Shown: one piece after another, positions 35,826 through 50,800 of the stretch
Layout: each line of letters starts with the position of its first letter
Numbering within the stretch: the first letter of the stretch is position 1
NCBI GenBank assembly: GCA_942159475.1
Contig: OW804094.1
Coordinates: forward strand, 53,130,966 to 53,194,965
Length of the DNA stretch: 64,000 nt
Direction of reading: 5' to 3'
Origin: Sthenelais limicola
Lineage: Eukaryota > Annelida > Polychaeta > Phyllodocida > Sigalionidae
The notes under the pieces: generated by a model
What the model was told of the DNA's origin: nothing
Database searches by the model: none
What the model saw: the letters and a program-made list of their open reading frames with translations, nothing else
Translations under genes and position numbers: made by a program

Positions 35826-38800
35826 CCTCCTTAATCCATTCTGCCTTCCTATACCCCTCTAATCACTCTTGCTCATCCTCCCTTTTCCATGCACACTATC
35901 TTTTCATCCTCTCCCCCTCCCTAGCTCTTTCTATCCCCTCTCCCCCTAGTATCTTTTTGCTTTCCCAATCCACCTCCTCCTTCCTAGCCTCCAGTTGCCT
36001 TCCTAGCCTACTCTCTGTTTCTGTTCCTCTGTCTCTCTTCTGAATCCCCCTTCTTTCTCCTCTTTCTCCTCTCTCTATCTCTATATCTCCCCATAACCCA
36101 CCCTCCTCCACCTCTGAAAGCCCATGTGGTGAGGCACTTGAGTTGTGGTGGAGTCTGGTGGCAAATACAGGAGGTAACTAACAGAGGTAGCTCTAGTTCT
36201 TCCATAAATCATCAGGTGTCAGGACTGAGCCATTGGCTAGTAAGGTCTGCCTTCTATGTTCTCTACATATTCAAGAAACAGTTGACAATTAAGAGTCTGA
36301 AGCTTATCTTTCCTCTGTCTCCTAGCCCTCCCAATCAATAGTTCACTTTGTCAGTCTTGCAAAGCCCCCTAGAAGGCCATTTCCTTCAAATGTATGCCTA
36401 GTTTCATTTCATTTCCATGCTTTTCTAGCATGTCTCTTACCTCATACCTGGCCATTGCTCTCTCTCTCTCCCATTCTCCTCTGGCTCTGTACACCTCCAT
36501 TATCTCCTCTCCAGGCCTCTATGTCCAACTTCATCTGTCTTTCTGTCAATATGTGTCTTTCTTGAATATATCTCGTATTTACTTGTCTTTCTCTCCCTCT
36601 CTATCAGCACCCCTCCCTCCCCCATCTTCTACCATTTCATCCTCTCCCTGGAACTTTCTTAACCTCCCTAATCCATTCTGCCTTCCTATACCCCTCTAAT
36701 CACTCTTGCTCATCCTCCCTTTTCCATGCACACTATCTCTTCATCCTCTCCCCCTCCCTAGCTCTTTCTATCCTCTCTCCCCCTAGTATCTTTTTGCTGT
36801 CCCAATCCACCTCCTCCTTCCTAGCCTCCAGTTGCCTTCCTAGCCTACTCTCTGTTTCTGTTCCTCTGTCTCTCTTCTGAATCCCCCTTTCCTTTCTCAT
36901 CTTTCTCCTCTCTCTATCTCTATATCTCCCCATAACCCACCCTTCTCCACCTCTGAAAGCCCATGTGGTGAGGCACTTGACTTGTGGTGGAGTTTGGTGG
37001 CAAATACAGGAGGTAACGAACAGTGGTGGCTCTAGTTCTTCCGTAAATCATCAGGTGTCAGGTGTGAGCCATTGGCTAGCAAGTTCTGCCTTCTATGTTC
37101 TCTACATATTTAAGAAACAGTTGACAATTAAGAGTCTGAAGCTTATCTTTACTCTGTCTCCTAGCCCTCCCAATCAATAGTTCACTTTGTCAGTCTTGCA
37201 AAGCCCCCTAGAAGGCCATTTCCTTCAAATGTATGCCTAGTTTCATTTCATTCCCATGCTTTTCTAGCATGCCTCTGTCCTCATACCTGGCCATTGCTCT
37301 CTCTCTCTCCCATTCTCCTCTGGCTCTGTACACCTCCATTATCTCCTCTCCAGGCCTCTATGTCCAACTTCATCTGTCTTTCTGTCAATATGTGTCTTTC
37401 TTGAATATATCTCGTATTTACTTGTCTTTCTCTCCCTCTCTATCAGCACCCCTCCCTCCCCCATCTTCTGCCATTTCATCCTCTCCCTGGAACTTTCTTA
37501 ACCTCCCTAATCCATTCTGCCTTCCTATACCCCTCTAATCACTCTTGCTCATCCTCCCTTTTCCATGCACACTATCTCTTCATCCTCTCCCCCTCCCTAG
37601 CTCTTTCTATCCTCTCTCCCCCTAGTATCTTTTTGCTGTCCCAATCCACCTCCTCCTTCCTAGCCTCCAGTTGCCTTCCTAGCCTACTCTCTGTTTCTGT
37701 TCCTCTGTCTCTCTTCTGAATCCCCCTTTCCTTTCTCATCTTTCTCCTCTCTCTATCTCTATATCTCCCCATAACCCACCCTTCTCCACCTCTGAAAGCC
37801 CATGTGGTGAGGCACTTGACTTGTGGTGGAGTCTGGTGGCAAATACAGGAGGTAACTAACAGTGGTGGCTCTAGTTCTTCCATAAATCATCAGGTGTCAG
37901 GTGTGAGCCATTGGCTAGTAAGTTCTGCCTTCTATGTTCTCTACATATTTAAGAAACAGTTGACAATTAAGAGTCTGAAGCTTATCTTTCCTCTGTCTCC
38001 TAGCCCTCCCAATCAATAGTTCACTTTGTCAGTCTTGCAAAGCCCCCTAGAAGGCCATTTCCTTCAAATGTATGCCTAGTTTCATTTCATTTCCATGCTT
38101 TTCTAGCATGTCTCTTACCTCATACCTGGCCATTGCTCTCTCTCTCTCCCATTCTCCTCTGGCTCTGTACACCTCCATTATCTCCTCTCCAGGCCTCTAT
38201 GTCCAACTTCATCTGTCTTTCTGTCAATATGTGTCTTTCTTGAATATATCTCGTATTTACTTGTCTTTCTCTCCCTCTCTATCAGCACCCCTCCCTCCCC
38301 CATCTTCTACCATTTCATCCTCTCCCTGGAACTTTCTTAACCTCCCTAATCCATTCTGCCTTCCTATACCCCTCTAATCACTCTTGCTCATCCTCCCTTT
38401 TCCATGCACACTATCTCTTCATCCTCTCCCCCTCCCTAGCTCTTTCTATCCTCTCTCCCCCTAGTATCTTTTTGCTGTCCCAATCCACCTCCTCCTTCCT
38501 AGCCTCCAGTTGCCTTCCTAGCCTACTCTCTGTTTCTGTTCCTCTGTCTCTCTTCTGAATCCCCCTTTCCTTTCTCATCTTTCTCCTCTCTCTATCTCTA
38601 TATCTCCCCATAACCCACCCTTCTCCACCTCTGAAAGCCCATGTGGTGAGGCACTTGACTTGTGGTGGAGTCTGGTGGCAAATACAGGAGGTAACGAACA
38701 GTGGTGGCTCTAGTTCTTCCGTAAATCATCAGGTGTCAGGTGTGAGCCATTGGCTAGCAAGTTCTGCCTTCTATGTTCTCTACATATTTAAGAAACAGTT

Positions 38801-41800
38801 GACAATTAAGAGTCTGAAGCTTATCTTTCCTCTGTCTCCTAGCCCTCCCAATCAATAGTTCACTTTGTCAGTCTTGCAAAGCCCCCTAGAAGGCCATTTC
38901 CTTCAAATGTATGCCTAGTTTCATTTCATTCCCATGCTTTTCTAGCATGCCTCTGTCCTCATACCTGGCCATTGCTCTCTCTCTCTCCCATTCTCCTCTG
39001 GCTCTGTACACCTCCATTATCTCCTCTCCAGGCCTCTATGTCCAACTTCATCTGTCTTTCTGTCAATATGTGTCTTTCTTGAATATATCTCGTATTTACT
39101 TGTCTTTCTCTCCCTCTCTATCAGCACCCCTCCCTCCCCCATCTTCTGCCATTTCATCCTCTCCCTGGAACTTTCTTAACCTCCCTAATCCATTCTGCCT
39201 TCCTATACCCCTCTAATCACTCTTGCTCATCCTCCCTTTTCCATGCACACTATCTCTTCATCCTCTCCCCCTCCCTAGCTCTTTCTATCCTCTCTCCCCC
39301 TAGTATCTTTTTGCTGTCCCAATCCACCACCTCCTTCCTAGCCTCCAGTTGCCTTCCTAGCCTACTCTCTGTTTCTGTTCCTCTGTCTCTCTTCTGAATC
39401 CCCCTTTCCTTTCTCATCTTTCTCCTCTCTCTATCTCTATATCTCCCCATAACCCACCCTTCTCCACCTCTGAAAGCCCATGTGGTGAGGCACTTGACTT
39501 GTGGTGGAGTCTGGTGGCAAATACAGGAGGTAACTAACAGTGGTGGCTCTAGTTCTTCCATAAATCATCAGGTGTCAGGTGTGAGCCATTGGCTAGTAAG
39601 TTCTGCCTTCTATGTTCTCTACATATTTAAGAAACAGTTGACAATTAAGAGTCTGAAGCTTATCTTTCCTCTGTCTCCTAGCCCTCCCAATCAATAGTTC
39701 ACTTTGTCAGTCTTGCAAAGCCCCCTAGAAGGCCATTTCCTTCAAATGTATGCCTAGTTTCATTTCATTTCCATGCTTTTCTAGCATGTCTCTTACCTCA
39801 TACCTGGCCATTGCTCTCTCTCTCTCCCATTCTCCTCTGGCTCTGTACACCTCCATTATCTCCTCTCCAGGCCTCTATGTCCAACTTCATCTGTCTTTCT
39901 GTCAATATGTGTCTTTCTTGAATATATCTCGTATTTACTTGTCTTTCTCTCCCTCTCTATCAGCACCCCTCCCTCCCCCATCTTCTACCATTTCATCCTC
40001 TCCCTGGAACTTTCTTAACCTCCTTAATCCATTCTGCCTTCCTATACCCCTCTAATCACTCTTGCTCATCCTCCCTTTTCCATGCACACTATCTTTTCAT
40101 CCTCTCCCCCTCCCTAGCTCTTTCTATCCCCTCTCCCCCTAGTATCTTTTTGCTGTCCCAATCCACCTCCTCCTTCCTAGCCTCCAGTTGCCTTCCTAGC
40201 CTACTCTCTGTTTCTGTTCCTCTGTCTCTCTTCTGAATCCCCCTTTTTTCTCCTCTTTCTCCTCTCTCTATCTCTATATCTCCCCATAACCCACCCTCCT
40301 CCACCTCTGAAAGCCCATGTGGTGAGGCACTTGAGTTGTGGTGGAGTCTGGTGGCAAATACAGGAGGTAACTAACAGAGGTAGCTCTAGTTCTTCCATAA
40401 ATCATCAGGTGTCAGGTCTGAGCCATTGGCTAGTAAGTTCTGCCTTCTATGTTCTCTACATATTCAAGAAACAGTTGACAATTAAGAGTCTGAAGCTTAT
40501 CTTTCCTCTGTCTCCTAGCCCTCCCAATCAATAGTTCACTTTGTCAGTCTTGCAAAGCCCCCTAGAAGGCCATTTCCTTCAAATGTATGCCTAGTTTCAT
40601 TTCATTCCCATGCTTTTCTAGCATGTCTCTTACCTCATACCTGGCCATTGCTCTCTCTCTCTCCCATTCTCCTCTGGCTCTGTACACCTCCATTATCTCC
40701 TCTCCAGGCCTCTATGTCCAACTTCATCTGTCTGTCTGTCAATATGTGTCTTTCTTGAATATATCTCATATTTACTTGTCTTTCTCTCCCTCTCTATCAG
40801 CACCCCTCCCTCCCCCATCTTCTACCATTTCATCCTCTCCCTGGAACTTTCTTAACCTCCCTAATCCATTCTGCCTCCCTATACCCCTCTAATCACTCTT
40901 GCTCATCCTCCCTTTTCCATGCACACTATCTCTTCATCCTCCCCCCCTCCCTAGCTCTTTCTATCCTCTCTCCCCCTAGTATCTTTTTGCTGTCCCAATC
41001 CACCTCCTCCTTCCTAGCCTCCAGTTGCCTTCCTAGCCTACTCTCTGTTTCTGTTCCTCTGTCTCTCTTCTGAATCCCCCTTTCCTTTCTCATCTTTCTC
41101 CTCTCTCTATCTCTATATCTCCCCATAACCCACCCTTCTCCACCTCTGAAAGCCCATATGGTGAGGCACTTGACTTGTGGTGGAGTCTGGTGGCAAATAC
41201 AGGAGGTAACTAACAGTGGTGGCTCTAGTTCTTCCATAAATCATCAGGTGTCAGGTCTGAGCCATTGGCTAGCAAGTTCTGCCTTCTATGTTCTCTACTT
41301 ATTTAAGAAACAGTTGACAATTAAGAGTCTGAAGCTTATCTTTCCTCTGTCTCCTAGCCCTCCCAATCAATAGTTCACTTTGTCAGTCTTGCAAAGCCCC
41401 CTAGAAGGCCATTTCCTTCAAATGTATGCCTAGTTTCATTTCATTCCCATGCTTTTCTAGCATGCCTCTGTCCTCATACCTGGCCATTGCTCTCTCTCTC
41501 TCCCATTCTCCTCTGGCTCTGTACACCTCCATTATCTCCTCTCCAGGCCTCTATGTCCAACTTCATCTGTCTTTCTGTCAATATGTGTCTTTCTTGAATA
41601 TATCTCGTATTTACTTGTCTTTCTCTCCCTCTCTATCAGCACCCCTCCCTCCCCCATCTTCTACCATTTCATCCTCTCCCTGGAACTTTCTTAACCTCCC
41701 TAATCCATTCTGCCTTCCTATACCCCTCTAATCACTCTTGCTCATCCTCCCTTTTCCATGCACACTATCTCTTCATCCTCTCCCCCTCCCTAGCTCTTTC

Positions 41801-44800
41801 TATCCTCTCTCCCCCTAGTATCTTTTTGCTGTCCCAATCCACCTCCTCCTTCCTAGCCTCCAGTTGCCTTCCTAGCCTACTCTCTGTTTCTGTTCCTCTG
41901 TCTCTCTTCTGAATCCCCCTTTCCTTTCTCATCTTTCTCCTCTCTCTATCTCTATATCTCCCCATAACCCACCCTTCTCCACCTCTGAAAGCCCATGTGG
42001 TGAGGCACTTGACTTGTGGTGGAGTCTGGTGGCAAATACAGGAGGTAACTAACAGTGGTGGCTCTAGTTCTTCCATAAATCATCAGGTGTCAGGTGTGAG
42101 CCATTGGCTAGCAAGTTCTGCCTTCTATGTTCTCTACTTATTTAAGAAACAGTTGACAATTAAGAGTCTGAAGCTTATCTTTCCTCTGTCTCCTAGCCCT
42201 CCCAATCAATAGTTCACTTTGTCAGTCTTGCAAAGCCCCCTAGAAGGCCATTTCCTTCAAATGTATGCCTAGTTTCATTTCATTCCCATGCTTTTCTAGC
42301 ATGCCTCTGTCCTCATACCTGGCCATTGCTCTCTCTCTCTCCCATTCTCCTCTGGCTCTGTACACCTCCATTATCTCCTCTCCAGGCCTCTATGTCCAAC
42401 TTCATCTGTCTTTCTGTCAATATGTGTCTTTCTTGAATATATCTCGTATTTACTTGTCTTTCTCTCCCTCTCTATCAGCACCCCTCCCTCCCCCATCTTC
42501 TACCATTTCATCCTCTCCCTGGAACTTTCTTAACCTCCCTAATCCATTCTGCCTTCCTATACCCCTCTAATCACTCTTGCTCATCCTCCCTTTTCCATGC
42601 ACACTATCTCTTCATCCTCTCCCCCTCCCTAGCTCTTTCTATCCTCTCTCCCCCTAGTATCTTTTTGCTGTCCCAATCCACCTCCTCCTTCCTAGCCTCC
42701 AGTTGCCTTCCTAGCCTACTCTCTGTTTCTGTTCCTCTGTCTCTCTTCTGAATCCCCCTTTCCTTTCTCATCTTTCTCCTCTCTCTATCTCTATATCTCC
42801 CCATAACCCACCCTTCTCCACCTCTGAAAGCCCATGTGGTGAGGCACTTGACTTGTGGTGGAGTCTGGTGGCAAATACAGGAGGTAACTAACAGTGGTAG
42901 CTCTAGTTCTTCCATAAATCATCAGGTGTCAGGTCTGAGCCATTGGCTAGCAAGTTCTGCCTTCTATGTTCTCTACATATTTAAGAAACAGTTGACAATT
43001 AAGAGTCTGAAGCTTATCTTTCCTCTGTCTCCTAGCCCTCCCAATCAATAGTTCACTTTGTCAGTCTTGCAAAGCCCCCTAGAAGGCCATTTCCTTCAAA
43101 TGTATGCCTAGTTTCATTTCATTCCCATGCTTTTCTAGCATGCCTCTGTCCTCATACCTGGCCATTGCTCTCTCTCTCTCCCATTCTCCTCTGGCTCTGT
43201 ACACCTCCATTATCTCCTCTCCAGGCCTCTATGTCCAACTTCATCTGTCTTTCTGTCAATATGTGTCTTTCTTGAATATATCTCGTATTTACTTGTCTTT
43301 CTCTCCCTCTCTATCAGCACCCCTCCCTCCCCCATCTTCTACCATTTCATCCTCTCCCTGGAACTTTCTTAACCTCCTTAATCCATTCTGCCTTCCTATA
43401 CCCCTCTAATCACTCTTGCTCATCCTCCCTTTTCCATGCACACTATCTCTTCATCCTCTCCCCCTCCCTAGCTCTTTCTATCCTCTCTCCCCCTAGTATC
43501 TTTTTGCTGTCCCAATTCACCTCCTCCTTCCTAGCCTCCAGTTGCCTTCCTAGCCTACTCTCTGTTTCTGTTCCTCTGTCTCTCTTCTGAATCCCCCTTT
43601 CCTTTCTCATCTTTCTCCTCTCTCTATCTCTATATCTCCCCATAACCCACCCTTCTCCACCTCTGAAAGCCCATGTGGTGAGGCACTTGACTTGTGGTGG
43701 AGTCTGGTGGCAAAAACAGGAGGTAACTAACAGTGGTGGCTCTAGTTCTTCCATAAATCATCAGGTGTCAGGTGTGAGCCATTGGCTAGTAAGTTCTGCC
43801 TTCTATGTTCTCTACATATTTAAGAAACAGTTGACAATTAAGAGTCTGAAGCTTATCTTTCCTCTGTCTCCTAGCCCTCCCAATCAATAGTTCACTTTGT
43901 CAGTCTTGCAAAGCCCCCTAGAAGGCCATTTCCTTCAAATGTATGCCTAGTTTCATTTCATTCCCATGCTTTTCTAGCATGCCTCTGTCCTCATACCTGG
44001 CCATTGCTCTCTCTCTCTCCCATTCTCCTCTGGCTCTGTACACCTCCATTATCTCCTCTCCAGGCCTCTATGTCCAACTTCATCTGTCTTTCTGTCAATA
44101 TGTGTCTTTCTTGAATATATCTCATATTTACTTGTCTTTCTCTCCCTCTCTATCAGCACCCCTTCCTCCCCCATCTTCTACCATTTCATCCTCTCCCTGG
44201 AACTTTCTTAACCTCCCTAATCCATTCTGCCTCCCTATACCCCTCTAATCACTCTTGCTCATCCTCCCTTTTCCATGCACACTATCTCTTCATCCTCTCC
44301 CCCTCCCTAGCTCTTTCTATCCTCTCTCCCCCTAGTATCTTTTTGCTGTCCCAATCCACCTCCTCCTTCCTAGCCTCCAGTTGCCTTCCTAGCCTACTCT
44401 CTGTTTCTGTTCCTCTGTCTCTCTTCTGAATCCCCCTTTCCTTTCTCATCTTTCTCCTCTCTCTATCTCTATCTCCCCATAACCCACCCTTCTCCACCTC
44501 TGAAAGCCCATGTGGTGAGGCACTTGACTTGTGGTGGAGCCTGGTGGCAAATACAGGAGGTAACTAACAGTGGTGGCTCTAGTTCTTCCATAAATCATCA
44601 GGTGTCAGGTGTGAGCCATTGGCTAGCAAGTTCTGCCTTCTATGTTCTCTACATATTTAAGAAACAGTTGACAATTAAGAGTCTGAAGCTTATCTTTCCT
44701 CTGTCTCCTAGCCCTCCCAATCAATAGTTCACTTTGCCAGTCTTGCAAAGCCCCCTAGAAGGCCATTTCCTTCAAATGTATGCCTAGTTTCATTTCATTC

Positions 44801-47800
44801 CCATGCTTTTCTAGCATGCCTCTGTCCTCATACCTGGCCATTGCTCTCTCTCTCTCCCATTCTCCTCTGGCTCTGTACACCTCCATTATCTCCTCTCCAG
44901 GCCTCTATGTCCAACTTCATCTGTCTTTCTGTCAATATGTGTCTTTCTTGAATATATCTCGTATTTACTTGTCTTTCTCTCCCTCTCTATCAGCACCCCT
45001 CCCTCCCCCATCTTCTACCATTTCATCCTCTCCCTGGAACTTTCTTAACCTCCCTAATCCATTCTGCCTTCCTATACCCCTCTAATCACTCTTGCTCATC
45101 CTCCCTTTTCCATGCACACTATCTCTTCATCCTCTCCCCCTCCCTAGCTCTTTCTATCCTCTCTCCCCCTAGTATCTTTTTGCTGTCCCAATCCACCTCC
45201 TCCTTCCTAGCCTCCAGTTGCCTTCCTAGCCTACTCTCTGTTTCTGTTCCTCTGTCTCTCTTCTGAATCCCCCTTTCCTTTCTCATCTTTCTCCTCTCTC
45301 TATCTCTATATCTCCCCATAACCCACCCTTCTCCACCTCTGAAAGCCCATGTGGTGAGGCACTTGACTTGTGGTGGAGTTTGGTGGCAAATACAGGAGGT
45401 AACGAACAGTGGTGGCTCTAGTTCTTCCGTAAATCATCAGGTGTCAGGTGTGAGCCATTGGCTAGCAAGTTCTGCCTTCTATGTTCTCTACATATTTAAG
45501 AAACAGTTGACAATTAAGAGTCTGAAGCTTATCTTTACTCTGTCTCCTAGCCCTCCCAATCAATAGTTCACTTTGTCAGTCTTGCAAAGCCCCCTAGAAG
45601 GCCATTTCCTTCAAATGTATGCCTAGTTTCATTTCATTCCCATGCTTTTCTAGCATGCCTCTGTCCTCATACCTGGCCATTGCTCTCTCTCTCTCCCATT
45701 CTCCTCTGGCTCTGTACACCTCCATTATCTCCTCTCCAGGCCTCTATGTCCAACTTCATCTGTCTTTCTGTCAATATGTGTCTTTCTTGAATATATCTCG
45801 TATTTACTTGTCTTTCTCTCCCTCTCTATCAGCACCCCTCCCTCCCCCATCTTCTGCCATTTCATCCTCTCCCTGGAACTTTCTTAACCTCCCTAATCCA
45901 TTCTGCCTTCCTATACCCCTCTAATCACTCTTGCTCATCCTCCCTTTTCCATGCACACTATCTCTTCATCCTCTCCCCCTCCCTAGCTCTTTCTATCCTC
46001 TCTCCCCCTAGTATCTTTTTGCTGTCCCAATCCACCTCCTCCTTCCTAGCCTCCAGTTGCCTTCCTAGCCTACTCTCTGTTTCTGTTCCTCTGTCTCTCT
46101 TCTGAATCCCCCTTTCCTTTCTCATCTTTCTCCTCTCTCTATCTCTATATCTCCCCATAACCCACCCTTCTCCACCTCTGAAAGCCCATGTGGTGAGGCA
46201 CTTGACTTGTGGTGGAGTCTGGTGGCAAATACAGGAGGTAACTAACAGTGGTGGCTCTAGTTCTTCCATAAATCATCAGGTGTCAGGTGTGAGCCATTGG
46301 CTAGTAAGTTCTGCCTTCTATGTTCTCTACATATTTAAGAAACAGTTGACAATTAAGAGTCTGAAGCTTATCTTTCCTCTGTCTCCTAGCCCTCCCAATC
46401 AATAGTTCACTTTGTCAGTCTTGCAAAGCCCCCTAGAAGGCCATTTCCTTCAAATGTATGCCTAGTTTCATTTCATTTCCATGCTTTTCTAGCATGTCTC
46501 TTACCTCATACCTGGCCATTGCTCTCTCTCTCTCCCATTCTCCTCTGGCTCTGTACACCTCCATTATCTCCTCTCCAGGCCTCTATGTCCAACTTCATCT
46601 GTCTTTCTGTCAATATGTGTCTTTCTTGAATATATCTCGTATTTACTTGTCTTTCTCTCCCTCTCTATCAGCACCCCTCCCTCCCCCATCTTCTACCATT
46701 TCATCCTCTCCCTGGAACTTTCTTAACCTCCCTAATCCATTCTGCCTTCCTATACCCCTCTAATCACTCTTGCTCATCCTCCCTTTTCCATGCACACTAT
46801 CTCTTCATCCTCTCCCCCTCCCTAGCTCTTTCTATCCTCTCTCCCCCTAGTATCTTTTTGCTGTCCCAATCCACCTCCTCCTTCCTAGCCTCCAGTTGCC
46901 TTCCTAGCCTACTCTCTGTTTCTGTTCCTCTGTCTCTCTTCTGAATCCCCCTTTCCTTTCTCATCTTTCTCCTCTCTCTATCTCTATATCTCCCCATAAC
47001 CCACCCTTCTCCACCTCTGAAAGCCCATGTGGTGAGGCACTTGACTTGTGGTGGAGTCTGGTGGCAAATACAGGAGGTAACGAACAGTGGTGGCTCTAGT
47101 TCTTCCGTAAATCATCAGGTGTCAGGTGTGAGCCATTGGCTAGCAAGTTCTGCCTTCTATGTTCTCTACATATTTAAGAAACAGTTGACAATTAAGAGTC
47201 TGAAGCTTATCTTTCCTCTGTCTCCTAGCCCTCCCAATCAATAGTTCACTTTGTCAGTCTTGCAAAGCCCCCTAGAAGGCCATTTCCTTCAAATGTATGC
47301 CTAGTTTCATTTCATTCCCATGCTTTTCTAGCATGCCTCTGTCCTCATACCTGGCCATTGCTCTCTCTCTCTCCCATTCTCCTCTGGCTCTGTACACCTC
47401 CATTATCTCCTCTCCAGGCCTCTATGTCCAACTTCATCTGTCTTTCTGTCAATATGTGTCTTTCTTGAATATATCTCGTATTTACTTGTCTTTCTCTCCC
47501 TCTCTATCAGCACCCCTCCCTCCCCCATCTTCTGCCATTTCATCCTCTCCCTGGAACTTTCTTAACCTCCCTAATCCATTCTGCCTTCCTATACCCCTCT
47601 AATCACTCTTGCTCATCCTCCCTTTTCCATGCACACTATCTCTTCATCCTCTCCCCCTCCCTAGCTCTTTCTATCCTCTCTCCCCCTAGTATCTTTTTGC
47701 TGTCCCAATCCACCACCTCCTTCCTAGCCTCCAGTTGCCTTCCTAGCCTACTCTCTGTTTCTGTTCCTCTGTCTCTCTTCTGAATCCCCCTTTCCTTTCT

Positions 47801-50800
47801 CATCTTTCTCCTCTCTCTATCTCTATATCTCCCCATAACCCACCCTTCTCCACCTCTGAAAGCCCATGTGGTGAGGCACTTGACTTGTGGTGGAGTCTGG
47901 TGGCAAATACAGGAGGTAACTAACAGTGGTGGCTCTAGTTCTTCCATAAATCATCAGGTGTCAGGTGTGAGCCATTGGCTAGTAAGTTCTGCCTTCTATG
48001 TTCTCTACATATTTAAGAAACAGTTGACAATTAAGAGTCTGAAGCTTATCTTTCCTCTGTCTCCTAGCCCTCCCAATCAATAGTTCACTTTGTCAGTCTT
48101 GCAAAGCCCCCTAGAAGGCCATTTCCTTCAAATGTATGCCTAGTTTCATTTCATTTCCATGCTTTTCTAGCATGTCTCTTACCTCATACCTGGCCATTGC
48201 TCTCTCTCTCTCCCATTCTCCTCTGGCTCTGTACACCTCCATTATCTCCTCTCCAGGCCTCTATGTCCAACTTCATCTGTCTTTCTGTCAATATGTGTCT
48301 TTCTTGAATATATCTCGTATTTACTTGTCTTTCTCTCCCTCTCTATCAGCACCCCTCCCTCCCCCATCTTCTACCATTTCATCCTCTCCCTGGAACTTTC
48401 TTAACCTCCTTAATCCATTCTGCCTTCCTATACCCCTCTAATCACTCTTGCTCATCCTCCCTTTTCCATGCACACTATCTTTTCATCCTCTCCCCCTCCC
48501 TAGCTCTTTCTATCCCCTCTCCCCCTAGTATCTTTTTGCTGTCCCAATCCACCTCCTCCTTCCTAGCCTCCAGTTGCCTTCCTAGCCTACTCTCTGTTTC
48601 TGTTCCTCTGTCTCTCTTCTGAATCCCCCTTTTTTCTCCTCTTTCTCCTCTCTCTATCTCTATATCTCCCCATAACCCACCCTCCTCCACCTCTGAAAGC
48701 CCATGTGGTGAGGCACTTGAGTTGTGGTGGAGTCTGGTGGCAAATACAGGAGGTAACTAACAGAGGTAGCTCTAGTTCTTCCATAAATCATCAGGTGTCA
48801 GGTCTGAGCCATTGGCTAGTAAGTTCTGCCTTCTATGTTCTCTACATATTCAAGAAACAGTTGACAATTAAGAGTCTGAAGCTTATCTTTCCTCTGTCTC
48901 CTAGCCCTCCCAATCAATAGTTCACTTTGTCAGTCTTGCAAAGCCCCCTAGAAGGCCATTTCCTTCAAATGTATGCCTAGTTTCATTTCATTCCCATGCT
49001 TTTCTAGCATGTCTCTTACCTCATACCTGGCCATTGCTCTCTCTCTCTCCCATTCTCCTCTGGCTCTGTACACCTCCATTATCTCCTCTCCAGGCCTCTA
49101 TGTCCAACTTCATCTGTCTGTCTGTCAATATGTGTCTTTCTTGAATATATCTCATATTTACTTGTCTTTCTCTCCCTCTCTATCAGCACCCCTCCCTCCC
49201 CCATCTTCTACCATTTCATCCTCTCCCTGGAACTTTCTTAACCTCCCTAATCCATTCTGCCTCCCTATACCCCTCTAATCACTCTTGCTCATCCTCCCTT
49301 TTCCATGCACACTATCTCTTCATCCTCCCCCCCTCCCTAGCTCTTTCTATCCTCTCTCCCCCTAGTATCTTTTTGCTGTCCCAATCCACCTCCTCCTTCC
49401 TAGCCTCCAGTTGCCTTCCTAGCCTACTCTCTGTTTCTGTTCCTCTGTCTCTCTTCTGAATCCCCCTTTCCTTTCTCATCTTTCTCCTCTCTCTATCTCT
49501 ATATCTCCCCATAACCCACCCTTCTCCACCTCTGAAAGCCCATGTGGTGAGGCACTTGACTTGTGGTGGAGTCTGGTGGCAAATACAGGAGGTAACTAAC
49601 AGTGGTGGCTCTAGTTCTTCCATAAATCATCAGGTGTCAGGTCTGAGCCATTGGCTAGCAAGTTCTGCCTTCTATGTTCTCTACTTATTTAAGAAACAGT
49701 TGACAATTAAGAGTCTGAAGCTTATCTTTCCTCTGTCTCCTAGCCCTCCCAATCAATAGTTCACTTTGTCAGTCTTGCAAAGCCCCCTAGAAGGCCATTT
49801 CCTTCAAATGTATGCCTAGTTTCATTTCATTCCCATGCTTTTCTAGCATGCCTCTGTCCTCATACCTGGCCATTGCTCTCTCTCTCTCCCATTCTCCTCT
49901 GGCTCTGTACACCTCCATTATCTCCTCTCCAGGCCTCTATGTCCAACTTCATCTGTCTTTCTGTCAATATGTGTCTTTCTTGAATATATCTCGTATTTAC
50001 TTGTCTTTCTCTCCCTCTCTATCAGCACCCCTCCCTCCCCCATCTTCTGCCATTTCATCCTCTCCCTGGAACTTTCTTAACCTCCCTAATCCATTCTGCC
50101 TTCCTATACCCCTCTAATCACTCTTGCTCATCCTCCCTTTTCCATGCACACTATCTCTTCATCCTCTCCCCCTCCCTAGCTCTTTCTATCCTCTCTCCCC
50201 CTAGTATCTTTTTGCTGTCCCAATCCACCACCTCCTTCCTAGCCTCCAGTTGCCTTCCTAGCCTACTCTCTGTTTCTGTTCCTCTGTCTCTCTTCTGAAT
50301 CCCCCTTTCCTTTCTCATCTTTCTCCTCTCTCTATCTCTATATCTCCCCATAACCCACCCTTCTCCACCTCTGAAAGCCCATGTGGTGAGGCACTTGACT
50401 TGTGGTGGAGTCTGGTGGCAAATACAGGAGGTAACTAACAGTGGTGGCTCTAGTTCTTCCATAAATCATCAGGTGTCAGGTCTGAGCCATTGGCTAGTAA
50501 GTTCTGCCTTCTATGTTCTCTACATATTTAAGAAACAGTTGACAATTAAGAGTCTGAAGCTTATCTTTCCTCTGTCTCCTAGCCCTCCCAATCAATAGTT
50601 CACTTTGTCAGTCTTGCAAAGCCCCCTAGAAGGCCATTTCCTTCAAATGTATGCCTAGTTTCATTTCATTTCCATGCTTTTCTAGCATGTCTCTTACCTC
50701 ATACCTGGCCATTGCTCTCTCTCTCTCCCATTCTCCTCTGGCTCTGTACACCTCCATTATCTCCTCTCCAGGCCTCTATGTCCAACTTCATCTGTCTTTC

